DNA of 60,000 bases from Nematostella vectensis (Eukaryota; Cnidaria; Anthozoa; Actiniaria; Edwardsiidae): contig NC_064039.1 of assembly GCF_932526225.1 (NCBI RefSeq), positions 1,180,001-1,240,000 of the forward strand. The letters run 5' to 3'. The translations under genes and the position numbers were made by a program. Below the pieces are notes generated by a model that searched no databases, had not been told where the DNA came from, and worked only from the letters and a program-made list of their open reading frames with translations. This document shows positions 1-51,700 of the stretch, piece after piece (positions within the stretch are counted from its first letter, which is position 1; the number at the start of each line of letters is the position of its first letter).

Positions 1-38827
<38,827 letters not shown>

Positions 38828-41800
38828 TTTAGCTGAAAGGTCCTGTTTCTTGGAAGGCTTTAGTCATCCCCTTGTCTTCAAGATGTAGAAAAAACGATGC
38901 AAGTTAGTAAACAATAAAAAGATGGATTAGAAATCTTCTTCCGCTGCATTTCACTGGGCTAGCATTTGTGAGTACTAGAACAGTGAAAGGAGTTTCTGGA
39001 CATTGAAAGAACAACTTATGTTGTGAGTATAAACACATGATTATAGGTGGGTTATTGATGTTACAATTTCAAGCAAGAGGTATGTGTGTGTCTAGGGTGG
39101 GGGGGAGGTTGGGTTTGGAAGTTCTGAATAAAAATGGACAACATTTATTAGCCCCCTCCCCCTCCTCAAATTACTGGCTACTGGACTGATGTTTTGGAGT
39201 GGGGAGGGTTAGGGGTGTGTGGGTTCAACTATCAGAAAACAATGATTCATTTTCTTCTCTAGCTGCTAAGAGAAAATAAATAAATGGCATCTATCATTGG
39301 TAACGCTAATATTGGTATTATCCGTTCAAAACGCTATAATTAAGATAAATTCTTGTCTTTGATGTTATGTAATCATTATAAATAATAACCGACCAAAACA
39401 GAATATTATAACTGGTGTCAGGTTCACACTATTTTAACCATTAAAGGAACGGAATAAAATATGTTATCATCCCAGATAGAGTGGTTATTTTTCTCTTATA
39501 AGAAGTCAACTTGACAAGATCAAGGTGCAAAGTCTGAACGAAGAGCTCAAATTAAACATCTTCTCACTTGAAATATCACAATTATGTGGCGGCTATATTA
39601 CCAACTGAGCCCTGATTTTTAGTTTTGCGTAAAAATAAAAACCGAGAGATTTACCTTTCCAGTAAAGGCATACGGCGACAAAAACACTTAACTTCTCGTC
39701 TACTTCTTGTCTTTTTTTACAAAAGAAAACAGCCAGGCGTTATATAGATGACGAGGAAGCCTGGATTTCCCTGACCACAGGACTCCCACCTTCCGAACCT
39801 CATCGCGAAATTGCGCCAAAACTATCATTCCTGTAGTTCTCGAAAAAAATTTCTCGGCACAGTGAGCAAAAGAAAACACTTCAACGAAAAAAAAAAAAAG
39901 AGGGGAAAGGTACTTTAGAAGCGTGTTTATTTTCATGCTGCGAGTATCTAGGGGTTAAAACACAGGCCGCCCAACCTCTATGTCAATCTATGAGTCGGCC
40001 ACTGTTCTCGGCTTGTGTATGCAAGGTGCAGAGCAGGGGCGGCGTAGTGGTCCCATTGGTGGGGGAAAGAATATTGGGGGGAGGGGTGGGAATTTAGAGG
40101 GAGGGGTGGTTGGTGGTTTCAGGGGGGAGGGGTAGGGGTGGTTTCAAATTCTTAAGTGCTATTTATAAGAACTCTTGGGATAACCTACATTTTTATGCAC
40201 AGCATTTTAAACTGTTAAACAAATTTGTTGTCGGTTGAATATGCACCGCTTGAAACCTGTTGGTAAAAAAAACCGTTTACATATAAAAAAACATCCAGGG
40301 GCTGGTGCCCTCTCTTCCGCTGCCCCTGCAGAAACATGGTGCTCGAGCGTATGGCCGTTAAAATAGCCGCAACACCAGATAAAGTGGAACAGTGGGATGG
40401 TCAATTTATTTTATTAATTTTACAGACTGAGAGCTTGGGCTACCTGTGGTGTAAGCTATCTTCTCTTGAAGATTTGACAAAGTGCTGGATCAAAACAGAT
40501 CCAGCACTAATTCAAAGAAACGAGTCAAATCCACAACCATTATTGTAATGTTACAGCTAGACATCTAGTGTGATCCAGGCATGTACGCCCTAGCTCCTTG
40601 GCTGCCAAAAAGTGGGAAATTCCTTCATTGAAGGATCATCAAATATTGTACTTTTTCCATATGATACCTATGACTGCGCATATCCTGGGTACAGGCCCAT
40701 GATCCACTTAAAAACACTTATGATATTTTAGACTTTTTACCAAAAAGGGGAACTTGTCATATCTCTCATATTTCCAGATGGATCAAATGACTATATATAT
40801 TTTTAAATTAAAAGATGGACAGTTAAAATCTCCCAATGAGCAACTAGTACAAAAGATGTTGGTTTAGCTGTCCTTTATTCAATATATTCCAGGTTATTGT
40901 GTTATTCTGTAGTTTGACCTCAAATATACATATTTTTTCTTTTCATTTACATTTCTGTGTACAGTGTGACCATAGGCTATGATTACAATCATTCAAATTT
41001 AGTTTTAACCTACCAACAGAAACCATCTTGACTGCAAAACGCTCACTGTAGGGCATTTGATATTAGGCATTTCTTTCATGCGGCTGTCTGGTTGACACTT
41101 CAACATCTAGCAACAACTCTGAATCATGAGGGCCCATGAAAACATGGTGTCGCAGAACCTTTTCCTACCCTTTTCCTCATCTATCAGGAACACCTGTGCA
41201 GCTGATGCGTGCCCTTAGGTGAATGGGGTGCACAGGTGCTTTGGGGGTGGCCCTGAAGATGGCAGTGACCACAAGATGTACCAGAATGAAATTGTATACT
41301 TGTTAAAAAGGTGAAAACATGCGAGTGTAAAACAGTCAAAGCCATGAAATGTTTAGTGTGCTTTACATGTTATACATGTTTTAAGAATTTAGTAACTTAT
41401 TAAAATGTAAATAACAATATTAAAAAAACTAATTAATACTTCTATAATTTAACGAGTAATGCATACTTTTCATCACTGGCCTTGTAGAGCTTGTCTTGTT
41501 CCTCCTAAATAACAAAAAATGATGTTTGTTATTATCTTGGTGCAAAGAAATCTACAGTACATAGTTTTCTAATCAGATAATTGTTTTTTTTTTTAACCTT
41601 AACCTGTTCTTTTAACAGCTCTTCCTCAAGTTGGTCTCAGAAATAGCCCCTGTTTGATAAACAAAGACATGTTACCATTGTTATTGTCAATAATAGGTTT
41701 TGCATTATTGTAATAAGGGAGTGCCCCTCCCTGCTATTGTTGACATTATGGCACGAAATCTACTAGATTGTCTTATATCACATAATAAAGGCTCAATAAA

Positions 41801-42330
41801 CTGTTACCCCTCCCCTCTCAACCAATTAAGCATTCTGTACAAAAGACACCCCTTCTAATAGAAAAGATCACATACTTGTTTAATTCCTCTTTTTGTTTTT
41901 GTTTTCTTCCTAAAAAACAAATTGAATATAAATAATCAGTATAGCTAGCAAGATCATTTGCTAAGAACTCTAGGAAGTAAATTAATCATGTAGGGTAAAA
42001 GTAGTATAGTTTTTATCTCCATCTGCTTAACCACAGCCTATTTGTTTGATAATCGGTGAGGTTTCATACATTTCCACTGCAAGACATTTTCTCATGTTAT
42101 GGTTGCTTAGTTTCTATTTTACAGGACTTGGCAGTTGTTCTTAAAGACAAGGTTTGTTTAATTGACTTTTTTTAAGGGTAAATGCCTTGACATCTCTTAG
42201 CTCCTAGAGCATCAAAGAAGAGGGGACTTAGAGGGGAGGGGGGGGGGGGCTATTTCAAAATCTAATTTCTCATTGTTTATGCTATAAACAAGTATTCCAC
42301 TGTTCATTACACCAGAATTAGTATTTAGTA
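38828..42330. other. CHDH upstream / RCCD1 downstream intergenic region
   Basis: 3.5 kb without a gene I can support. It contains A/T and G homopolymer runs (about 39885, 40080-40130, 42237) and an imperfect inverted repeat, cacctgtgcag … gtgcacaggtg (about 41190-41240). The CHDH promoter and 5' UTR should lie just right of 38827. Small ORFs here (39700-39936, 40336-40548) lack any recognisable character. Confidence 0.5.
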
Positions 42331-42336
42331 TTTATT
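42331..42336 (-). terminator. Candidate polyadenylation signal for RCCD1
   Basis: TTTATT on the plus strand is AATAAA on the minus strand, about 57 bp past the RCCD1 stop codon. Position and sequence fit a canonical poly(A) signal; usage is not shown. Confidence 0.5.
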
Positions 42337-42392
42337 TAGTTTTTACAAATTCATCCTTTTTCTTAGTTTTCAAACATATTAAAAGGGTACTT

Positions 42393-45095
42393 TTAGGAAC
42401 AGCAAGTTTGAACAGAGTTCCTTGGTAAACATTTCTGCTGAATAAATGTAGTCCATTTTGTACAATAAACAGTTCTTTCAAAAACAGAAGTAGTCAAATC
42501 AGCAGAGCAGAGTTTGAGAGCACATGGAGTTGTTCTTGTCCGTCTGTCCCCATGTCCGAGCTGTCCGTACCACCCTGAAACAAAAATGACTTTGTCACCC
42601 TCATAAGGGCAGGTCTAGGGTGAAGTTGTTGGGGTAGAGTTTGAGAGAAAAAAAAAACCCTGGTTATAAATAAATTTTTTATTAGTTTATAGGCCCAACA
42701 AGAGCAGTGGGAAAAAAAGGTTTTGCCCCAAAGTGGAAACAAAATAAAGATATAAATAGCTTCTTACCCCAGCCCCATGTCCAAACTTGTGCATCATCTG
42801 CAACAACAACACATACAATGAGTAGTCTGTCTATACAGCTATTTTTACCTTGAAAACAAAGTGAGATAAGCATGTGGAGTCAGAGGACGCAGAAAACATT
42901 TACCAGAGACGGCAGCAGTATGACGTGCACCACATGCAACAGACACAACGTTAGGTTCATCAGAGGCTGGGAAGCAAATAGGAGTGGGGTCCATCTGACA
43001 CTGTATTCCATCACCTATACCAACTTGACCACTCTCGTTCCAGCCCCATCCATACACATCTCCAGCATCTGATAAACAGATAACAACATTAATCCACCAC
43101 TCTAAGAGCCAAACAAATCAATTTCAGTTCATACAGACCCAGAATAGTAGTGTAAACAATTTTGGAATCAATTTGGTTCCAGAAAAGACAGCATTTAGGA
43201 GAGCAGGGGTGATTTATTAGAAAATTATTTTCTCATCCAGGCAAAGCTAAACAAGAAAAATACCCACAAATCCACCTTTGCTTGCAAATATACATAAGCA
43301 AAGCCTTCAATTATGCCCCAATAGACTAAATGATGTCCTAAGCCACTTTCCCTATATGATCATAGCTGTATTTTATGAAAAATACAATCAACTATCAATT
43401 TGTGCTCGCATTAGCACAGCGACAAGGGATTAAAATTGGACTACAAAGCACTGTCGGAAAGCTAGGATACCGCTGACTAGGTGCAGCTGTGTTTGACTTT
43501 GATGGGCTGTATAAAACTCAAAATGGGGGGGGGGGTATCTGTTTTCAGTCTGTTTTTTTTGTTGTAAATTCAGCTCAAAAATGGCCTGCAGTCAATGTTT
43601 TAAGGAGGCTTAAGAACATGAGCCTGTTAAGCATGTTAAAATCACAGTTTTGATCACCACAAGCTTTATGAGTTGAAAGAATCTGTCACATTCTGATGCT
43701 CCCAAAAGCATTTCTCTGTCATGCTGTTTGGCTGTGAAGTTGACATCAATCAGATAAAATTCTTCTTGGATCATTTTGGGTCTAAATTACAAAACAATGA
43801 ATTGTAAATAGCCCACACACCACTGATAACTGCAGAGTGCCACCCTCCAGCAGCTATGCATTTGATGTTGATCCCAACAAGCACCTCAAGCCTCCGTGGC
43901 TCTGTCTCGGCGTCAGTCAGCCCATGACCTAGTTGTCCACGGCTATAGGGAAATAAATAAATCAGTGCTGCCATGGCCTAGTTGTCTTATGGCACATATC
44001 ATCAAACATACCTTCCTCCTCCATAGCTAAAGACACTCCCAGCGGAAAGGATAATAACATGCTCTTTACCACAAGATGCTGCATCTACTTTCAGAGAGGG
44101 TGATATGCTGGTACATAACATCATGAGATTTCCACCATCAGATGTGGGATTTACTGAGAAGGCTTGCTTTTTGTCTATATCACAAACAAACGATAGAAAA
44201 GTTTTGTGCAATGGTATTTTTGTAAAGGATTGGTCATCTCCATTTTGTTTCATATTGTTTTCATTTTAATTGTTGTTTTCAAATAGGGTTTTTTTATGAC
44301 ATCTTCAGCTGACAAACGTCATTGGCTAGGAAGGAAGTAGCCTGTGAGAGGAACGAGGGAGTTGGTAGCAAGAGAAAAGTGAGTGCCCCGATGATGAACT
44401 ATTGGTATTTCACTTTGGCACCCCAATTTGCTTTTGTTAACTCCCTTCCAAACCAGTGGCAAATTTCTTTGGGACATCTCTGATTTCAGCGCTATTGTAT
44501 GCTCACTCAAACCGGATAAGTTGTGTTCATTTGCTTATCGCATTTTTGCTTTTTGCATGTTATGTGACCCACCTGATATGGCTATTGTATGTTCATCACC
44601 AACAGAAACTTTAACAAGCTTCTGATCTATGTTTAGGAGTGCAGCCTTTTCCACTCCAACATTGAAATCTTTCCACGCCAAACACTCCCCAGAATGGGTT
44701 AACAGAACTGCACTGTTCCAGCCACAACTGAAGTCTTTACAGAGCTTGTCAGGAAGAAGTGAGGTCTTTATATCAACAATGGAGTCTGAATTCGGAATAA
44801 CTCCGATGACATCTACTGAGCCATCTTCTACAGGGAGAGAAAATAAATATAAGTTCTGGATATCACGAGCTTAGCGGTTAGTTGGAAAGACTAGGGAAAT
44901 CAATGGTTTACCTTTGACAAAGAATGTGCAACTCCAAGATGCTTCGATTTTAATAACTTTTTCTGCATCTTTTACACGGACCGGGATAGGCGATTCAACC
45001 ACATCTTCTCCTTGGTTTGTGCCCCCGGTTATCTGCCCGAAAACATTAAAGCCGAATCCATACACTAGTGCTTTGTTATCTTGACAACTTATCAT
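42393..45095 (-). CDS. RCCD1: RCC1 domain-containing protein 1
   Basis: Seven exons on the minus strand: 45095-44912, 44827-44573, 44174-44012, 43942-43821, 43068-42904, 42797-42768, 42574-42393. They join in phase with GT-AG introns to 1,101 nt (366 residues plus stop), close to the ~376 of the vertebrate protein. Family landmarks in order: LVYGFGFNVFGQ at the N terminus, ASWSCTFFVKE, SCGKEHVIILSAGSVFSYGG, RGQLGHGLTDAETEPRRLE, AAGGWHSAVISG, VYGWGWNESGQVG, ACGARHTAAVSG, VWTWGWG and YGQLGHGD. These are RCC1 beta-propeller blades. In mammals RCCD1 partners the histone demethylase KDM8 at H3K36-methylated chromatin. The start is the first in-frame ATG (MISCQDNK); a GTG 60 bp upstream is also in frame but not needed. 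The last ~45 residues after GHGDRRTRTTP do not look RCC1-like, so the true C terminus could use another exon. Confidence 0.87.
42768..42797 (-). CDS. RCCD1: RCCD1 exon 6, a 30-bp microexon
   Basis: Acceptor ttgcag before ATGATGCAC; donor GGCTGGG|gtaagaag. It encodes DDAQVWTWGWG across its two split codons, the core of an RCC1 blade (compare ELYTWGWGKYGQLGH in the family). The phase fits both neighbours, so the exon is needed to keep the blade intact. Confidence 0.82.
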
Positions 45096-45597
45096 GACTC
45101 GTAGAATGGAGAACCATCCGCCATCTTCAGAGCGGGAAACTTGGCGCGAAACCACAGGCTTACCATGAAAATGATTGAGACATTTTTTTTATTCTTGATG
45201 CCTTCTTCCGACAACAAAGGAGTCACTTCAATCTAAATGAAGAAAAGTGGGAGGAAAAAACTCTACAAACAGAAGCTAGACTACACTTATTTTTTAAACA
45301 TCGAGTATTGGGATACCTGTGTTAGTTCCCATGACGAAATACAGTCATTTACATCCAAAGGCTTTGAGAAATGCTAATTCTCCAAACAGCATTCTTTGAA
45401 TCGTAAATAACGTTGACCTCGACAGAACAGCAGAAGAAAGCATTTTTAACGTGCATGTTATTTTTTGAGGTTCTTACAAGGATTGTCTATTCAAAAAACC
45501 AAAGCGACCTTAGCCAACCAGCATCGCTGCCAAGATGGCGGAAAATTTCAACGGTTTGAATTAGGGTTGTTTACGTTCAGATTTAAACAATACAAAC
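45096..45597. promoter_or_regulatory. Putative bidirectional promoter of RCCD1 and MAP9
   Basis: 502 bp separate the divergent start codons. Each side carries the motif AAGATGGCGG: on the plus strand at about 45532 (before MAP9) and on the minus strand at about 45120 (just upstream of the RCCD1 ATG). This is the core of YY1-type sites often found just downstream of TATA-less transcription starts. No TATA box is evident. Promoter function is inferred from the arrangement. Confidence 0.5.
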
Positions 45598-48500
45598 ATG
45601 AACAGCAGTGCAAAAAAACCTCTAGTCAAACAACGAACAGTCTACGCGTCTGAAAAAGGAATGGCGAGCTCTGGTCTAGCTAATAAACGAGTATCTTTTG
45701 AGCGGGAACTCGCGGATTCGGACGAGGAAAATTTCCCAGGCAAACATAACACAGGATCAAAGGAAAGTGGGAATGACGATCTATTGGATATGTTTCGAAA
45801 TGAACTAGCTAATACTTCTGAGGATGATGGTGATGATGATGTGTACATGAAAGAGAGAAAACAGTCGAGGGAGTTAAAAAAAGGTAAAGAACCATGAAAG
45901 CCTTCAACATCCAATCTACACTTTAATAGGCCCTCGATTCTATCGAAACTATGACACTATGTGTCTTTTGTGTCAATTGAATGGTGGTTCTACTGTACCT
46001 TAGTACCCCTATGTTGTATATATTACAAGGTATGGGCCAACACGTAAGACATCAGGGCAGGTCAGAGGGTGGCCCCTTATTACTTGAGGTTCTCGTACTG
46101 GGGGACGAGTTCCCAAGACGAGAGGTGGCAGCAATTAAACATTTTTTTCTATGAATACCTTATCTAAGAATAATTAGCCTGCTTGTTATTCTTGGGTGCA
46201 GTTACACAGACGCATACCCAGGATTGGCTGAGGGGGTGTGCAGTCAGGTATCATATGGAAAAAGCATACAGTAGTTTTTGAAGATTTCTTAATATGGAAT
46301 GACTGACTTTTTGGCCGCCCAGGGGGGTGCGCGCGCACTCTGTGCACCCCCCTGTGTACGTACCTGAGTCGTGAGGGAGTGTTCCCATGTCAACCAGGGG
46401 AATGCCGTCATACTTTTCAAGGGGTCAGGCCTCAGGCTTTTCTAAAAAAAGTTCACTTCTAAACAAAACAATCTGACAAATTTTCATTCAAGACTTTCTA
46501 ATAGAAGGGGATACTTCTATCTTCGTTTTGGCATTTTTTATTTAATTTTGTCAATTTTTGGTAACACTTACAGGTATTTGTTGAATTTCCCGTTCAGAAC
46601 CCCTATCACTTTAACTCTGAAGAACTGCACCTTCTCTCCTTGGCATAATCCATTTTAGTACATGTTCACTTGCTTTTCATCTCCATTACCTTTACAAGTA
46701 AAACTTACTTGTAGTCCTGGGTCTAAGGTATATAAAACATTATACACATATGACACATGATAATCACAAATATGGTACTGATTTCTAAGTCACAGCTTTC
46801 CCTTTTAACTCCTTTTTCGGATTAAAGAAATTCCCTTTCCCTTGAGGCTTAAATATTTTTTTCATTAGACTTGGTACATTTATGTCTAATTCACTAATTT
46901 GAATATGAAGTAAAATGTTATCAAAATATTTCATTATAGGTGAGAGGCAGAGGATGATGACAGAAGGTGATCATGAGCCTCCAAAACCCTCACCCCGGTC
47001 ATCAAAACAGCATTCTCTTGATGATGGCGACGACTTGTCACCCAGAGCAAAGCCCAGACCACTCCCTCGGGCGACGTCAAATACTAGCAGTGGAAGAAAT
47101 AGCTCTTACAAAAGTGGAAGCAGAGAAAGATCGATAAGCGTTAGACAAGACTCCATGGTACATTCAGACAGTGATGAGGATGTAAGGGTTTCAAATAGAA
47201 TTAGATCAAAATCACTTGAAAAAAGTAAACAAAAGCCTATCTCCCCAATTCCTAGAACCAAGGAATCGCTGCAACACCCCGTTTATGAATCCCAAAATTT
47301 ACGAAGGAAACACATAATTAGTGATGATGATAGTGATGATGATGTTATTGATAGAAAAAAAGAACTTTCGAAGTCTGAAATGAAAAAGAAAGCCACTCCC
47401 CCAGTACCAAAAGAAAGAAAACATTTACAAGCACAAGAAGAGGATAGAAAACAAAAAAATCATTTTAGTAATAGAGTATCCAAAGGACTATCAAATGGTA
47501 TCAGTGATGATGAGGATGACGAAGATTCTCATCATCACAGTAGTAGAGCTACAGAAAAATTAAAAAATAGGAGGAATGAAGAAGAGAGGTTTGCTGTGTC
47601 GAGAAAAACAAACTTAAAGGATGAAAAAGAAAATGAAAAATCGCAACTGGAGAAGCCAGTCCCATCCCCGCGTGGCCATAAAACATCTGGCCCTCTTCAC
47701 AATAAGAGAGACGCAAGGTACGAAGAGGAAAGCGATGACGATGGGGAGGACGTGATAGCTAGGAGAAGGCAAAACCAACGCGTTAGTAATGGAACAACAG
47801 ACTTCAAAAGAACTGGAAAGTCGACTATAGAAGATAGTGATGAAGAGATTCCGACTCGAAGGAAGAAAGAAGACGACCATTCACTAGACTCATTCAAATC
47901 CAAGTTAGGCTTTAAAGAGCGTTCGGATAATAAAGATAAATTTTCAGAGGATAAAGACGACAAGTTAATCAAGGACGACAAAAGTGGCAGGCTTACAGCG
48001 GGCAGTTTTACAAAGAAATCCAAGCTTAGTTATCTGGAAAGCACAGAAGAGGAGGAAGACGACGATATTGTACCCCGGGAGGGTAAAAAAGAGGCATCAC
48101 GGACAGAAGAAAAAATGAAGCTTAAATCAAAGCTAAGTTACCTGGGAAGCACAGAAGACGAAGATGAGAAAGACGGTGCTGTGGACAATCGAGAACGAGA
48201 GCAGGGCAAAAAAGGTCGTTTGAAGAGCCCTCTTCCTAGAGAACGGCGTCGTCAGGATGAGGTGCTCGATAGAGGGGAAGGCATGGAGCGCGGATGCAAG
48301 TCCCCTCACGCGAATCGTAGAACAAAATTTGCACATTCTGACGACGAAAGCGAAGAGGAATACACGTCGCGAAGGAGAGGAGTCGGGTCGAAGGGTGATA
48401 CAGCAGAGAACAGCATGCGTCGTAAGCCTAAACCTTCACCAAGGACTAAAGGGATTCTGGCCACTCAAGGTCGCTCAGATTCTACAAAAAAGAGTGGCAG

Positions 48501-48729
48501 AGGAATCACACCCGAGAGGCAGGAACCAAATAAAGAGGCTCGGCGTGTCACACCTGGGAGCCAAGGGTCGACTAGAGAAGCGAGCTACGCCAGATCACGG
48601 ACCCCAGAGTGGGAATCCGAGGATGAGGCGACATTTGGTACCCATCATAAAGGTAAAAAAAGAAACAATAACAACAAACAAACAAACAGACAAACAAGCA
48701 AACAAACAGACAAACAAGCAAACAACCAA

Positions 48730-48768
<39 letters not shown>

Positions 48769-51700
48769 GGCAGACAGACAGACAGACGACAGACAAACAT
48801 ACAAACAAACACACACACACACAAACAAACAAACAAGCAAGCAAGCATGCAAGCAAACAAACAAACATACAAACGAACAGGAAAGGTGTTGCATTATTAT
48901 AATTCAGAAAATGTATTGTCATGATAGCTAACAAGGATATCTGGCGTCTTTGATAGCTAACAAGCTGTTATAATTCCACAATTTCACTATAGGATATCTG
49001 GCGTCTTTGATAGTTAACAAGGATATCTGGCGTCTTTGATAGTTAACAAGGATATCTGGCGTCTTTGATAGTTAACAAGGATATCTGGCGTCTTTCATAG
49101 CTAACAAGCTGTTATAATTACACAATTCCACTATAGGATATCTGGCGTCTTTGATAGCTAACAAGGATATCTGGCGTCTTTGATAGCTAACAAGCTGTTA
49201 TAATTCCACTATAGGATATCTGGCGTCTTTGATAGCTAACAAGCTGTTATAATTCCACTATAGGATATCTGGCGTCTTTGATAGCTAACAAGCTGTTATA
49301 ATTCCACTATAGGATATCTGGCGTCTTTGATAGCTAACAAGCTGTTATAATTCCACTATAGGATATCTGGCGTCTTTGATAGCTAACAAGCTGTTATAAT
49401 TTAACTATAGGATATCTGGCGTCTTTGATAGCTAACAAGCTGTTATGATTTAACTATAGGATATCTGCAATCACGGGGCGTGTCCACTCCTAGCAAGCGC
49501 GGCCCCATGCGGGCGGACAGGGGCATTAGCGAGATGACCAAATCCCCCCATCTTCAGCAAGCAGTAAAGCCGCGCATGCGTGAAGAGTGCGTGGACGACT
49601 TCTCGCCACGGTACAAGACCATGGGGAGGTCTTCATCGCTGTCGAGCTTGAGGGGGGAGGCGGAGACGGAGCGATACGAGAGACGCGGCAGCCTGGATAC
49701 CGTGTCCATACGGCAGACCGTGTACGATAACTGGTTATCCCGGAAAAACCAGACCATCAAGAAGGAGCTGACCAAGAAACAGCTGGAAAAACAGAAACAG
49801 GAGGAGAAAGCCAGAGAGGAAAAGGAGAGAAAACAGAGTGTAAGTGACTTTGTGTTAAGTCGCAGTCATGGATTTATGAGCACACGTTTCGGATTGCGCG
49901 TTGATATCGGTTAGCGTCGCGTGGTAGCTAGATCTTTTAGGTACGATTCCGTAAGGGACCGTTTATTATTATGGTAGAAAAGATGGCTTTTTGAATGTGT
50001 GAAATTATATAATTTTTGTCAAATACAATTTTTGGCCAATACAAAATGTGATTTCCCCCTTTTTTCTCACCCATCTGACTCAATTTCCTTCACTCTCCTT
50101 CCGTATCGCGACATTATTTAAACGATTAATGGTTTTGTCATTATAACTTATATATATATATATATATATTCCCATGAGCTTATCGTCTGATGTTCTATTT
50201 TCTTCCTTTCAAGGCCAAGCTTGCGTTCCAGTCTTGGAACCAGCAGAAAGAGGAAACTTTGAAAGAGAAACAAGAAAGATTGAAAGCAAAGAAGAAAGAA
50301 GAGGAAGAGAAGGAACTTGAAAAACGATCAAAAACGAAAGACGCCAAGAAGTACTTCGAGTCGTGGAAAAGCAAGAAAGACGAAGAGTTGAAGGAGGCCC
50401 ACCGTGCTAAAATGCAGGAACTCAAAAAACAAAAACAGAAAGAAGAAGAGGAGAAGCAAGACAAGACACTTTCGTCCAAGAAATCTTTTGAGAACTGGTA
50501 GGTGGGGGCGGGGCCCTACCCAAGAGGGGTGCTCTAGGGTGGGGCCAGGGTCCTACCCAAGAGGGGTGCTTTAGGGTGGGGGCGGGGCCCTGCCCAAGAG
50601 GGGTGCTCTAGGGTGGGGCCTACCCAAGAGGGGTGCTTTAGGGTGGGGGCGGGGCCCTGCCCAAGAGGGGTGCTCTAGGGTGGGGCCTACCCAAGAGGGG
50701 TGCTTTAGGGTGGGGGCGGGGGTCTGGCCAAGAGGGGTGCTTTAGGGTGTGGCCAGGGGCCTACCCAAGAGGGGTGCTCTAGGGTGGGGCCAAAAGCCTG
50801 CCCAAAAGTGTCTTTGGTGGGGGCGGGGGCCTACCCAAGAGGGGTGCTTTAGGGTGTGGCCAGGGGCCTACCCAAGAGGGGTGCTCTAGGGTGGGGCCAA
50901 AAGCCTGCCCAAAAGGGTCTAGGGTGTGGCCAGGGGCCTGCCCAAGAGGGGTGCTTAAGGGTGTGGCCAGGGGCCTACCTAAGAGGGGTGCTCTAGGGTG
51001 TGGCCAGGGGCCTACCCAAGAGGGGTGCTTTAGGGTGTGGCCAGGGGCCTACCCAAGAGGGGTGCTTTAGGGTGTGGCCAGGGGCCTACCCAAGAGGGGT
51101 GCTTTAGGGTGTGGCCAGGGGCCTACCCAAGAGGGGTGCTTTAGGGTGGGGCCAGGGGCCTACCCAAGAGGGGTGCTTTAGGGTGTGGCCAGGGGCCTAC
51201 CCAAGAGGGGTGCTTTAGGGTGGGGCCAGGGGCCTACCTTAGAGGGGTGCTTTAGGGTGTGGCCAGGGGCCTACCCAAGAGGGGTGCTCTAGGGTGGGGC
51301 CAAAAGCCTGCCCAAAAGGGTCTAGGGTGTGGCCAGCCCAAGAGGGGTGCTTTAGGGTGTGGCCAGGGGCCTACCCAAGAGGGGTGCTCTAGGGTGGGGC
51401 CAAAAGCCTGCCCAAAGGGGTCTAGGGTGTGGCCAGCCCAAGAGGGGTGCTTTAGGGTGTGGCCAGGGGCCTACCCAAGAGGGGTGCTCTAGGGTGGGGC
51501 CAAAAGCCTGCCCAAAAGGGTCTAGGGTGTTCGAGGCCCTCTATGTAACCAGCATAGAGAGACATGCGATTAGCAAAATAGATATTATTCTAACCCACAT
51601 AGGACAGGGCTGGACCCACAAAATCCCAAACCCGCGAGCTGTCACTATATTAAAGCCGCACTGTCACCAGTTTACTTCTGGTCGATTATGTATTTTTTTA

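Noticed and set aside
39700-40548. Small ORFs between CHDH and RCCD1
   Set aside because: No recognisable motif, splice context or homology. Length is within chance expectation for this composition.
41090-41280. Possible structured RNA around cacctgtgcag … gtgcacaggtg
   Set aside because: One imperfect hairpin only, with no tRNA, snRNA or snoRNA hallmarks.
48572-48934. Minus-strand Cys/Leu/Val-rich ORFs (CLFVCLFV type)
   Set aside because: These are shadows of the CAAA/CAGA microsatellite.
50498-51535. Interstitial telomere-like sequence (tagggt motifs)
   Set aside because: TAGGG occurs once per 37-bp unit and is not in TTAGGG tandem form. It is coincidental to the G-rich unit.
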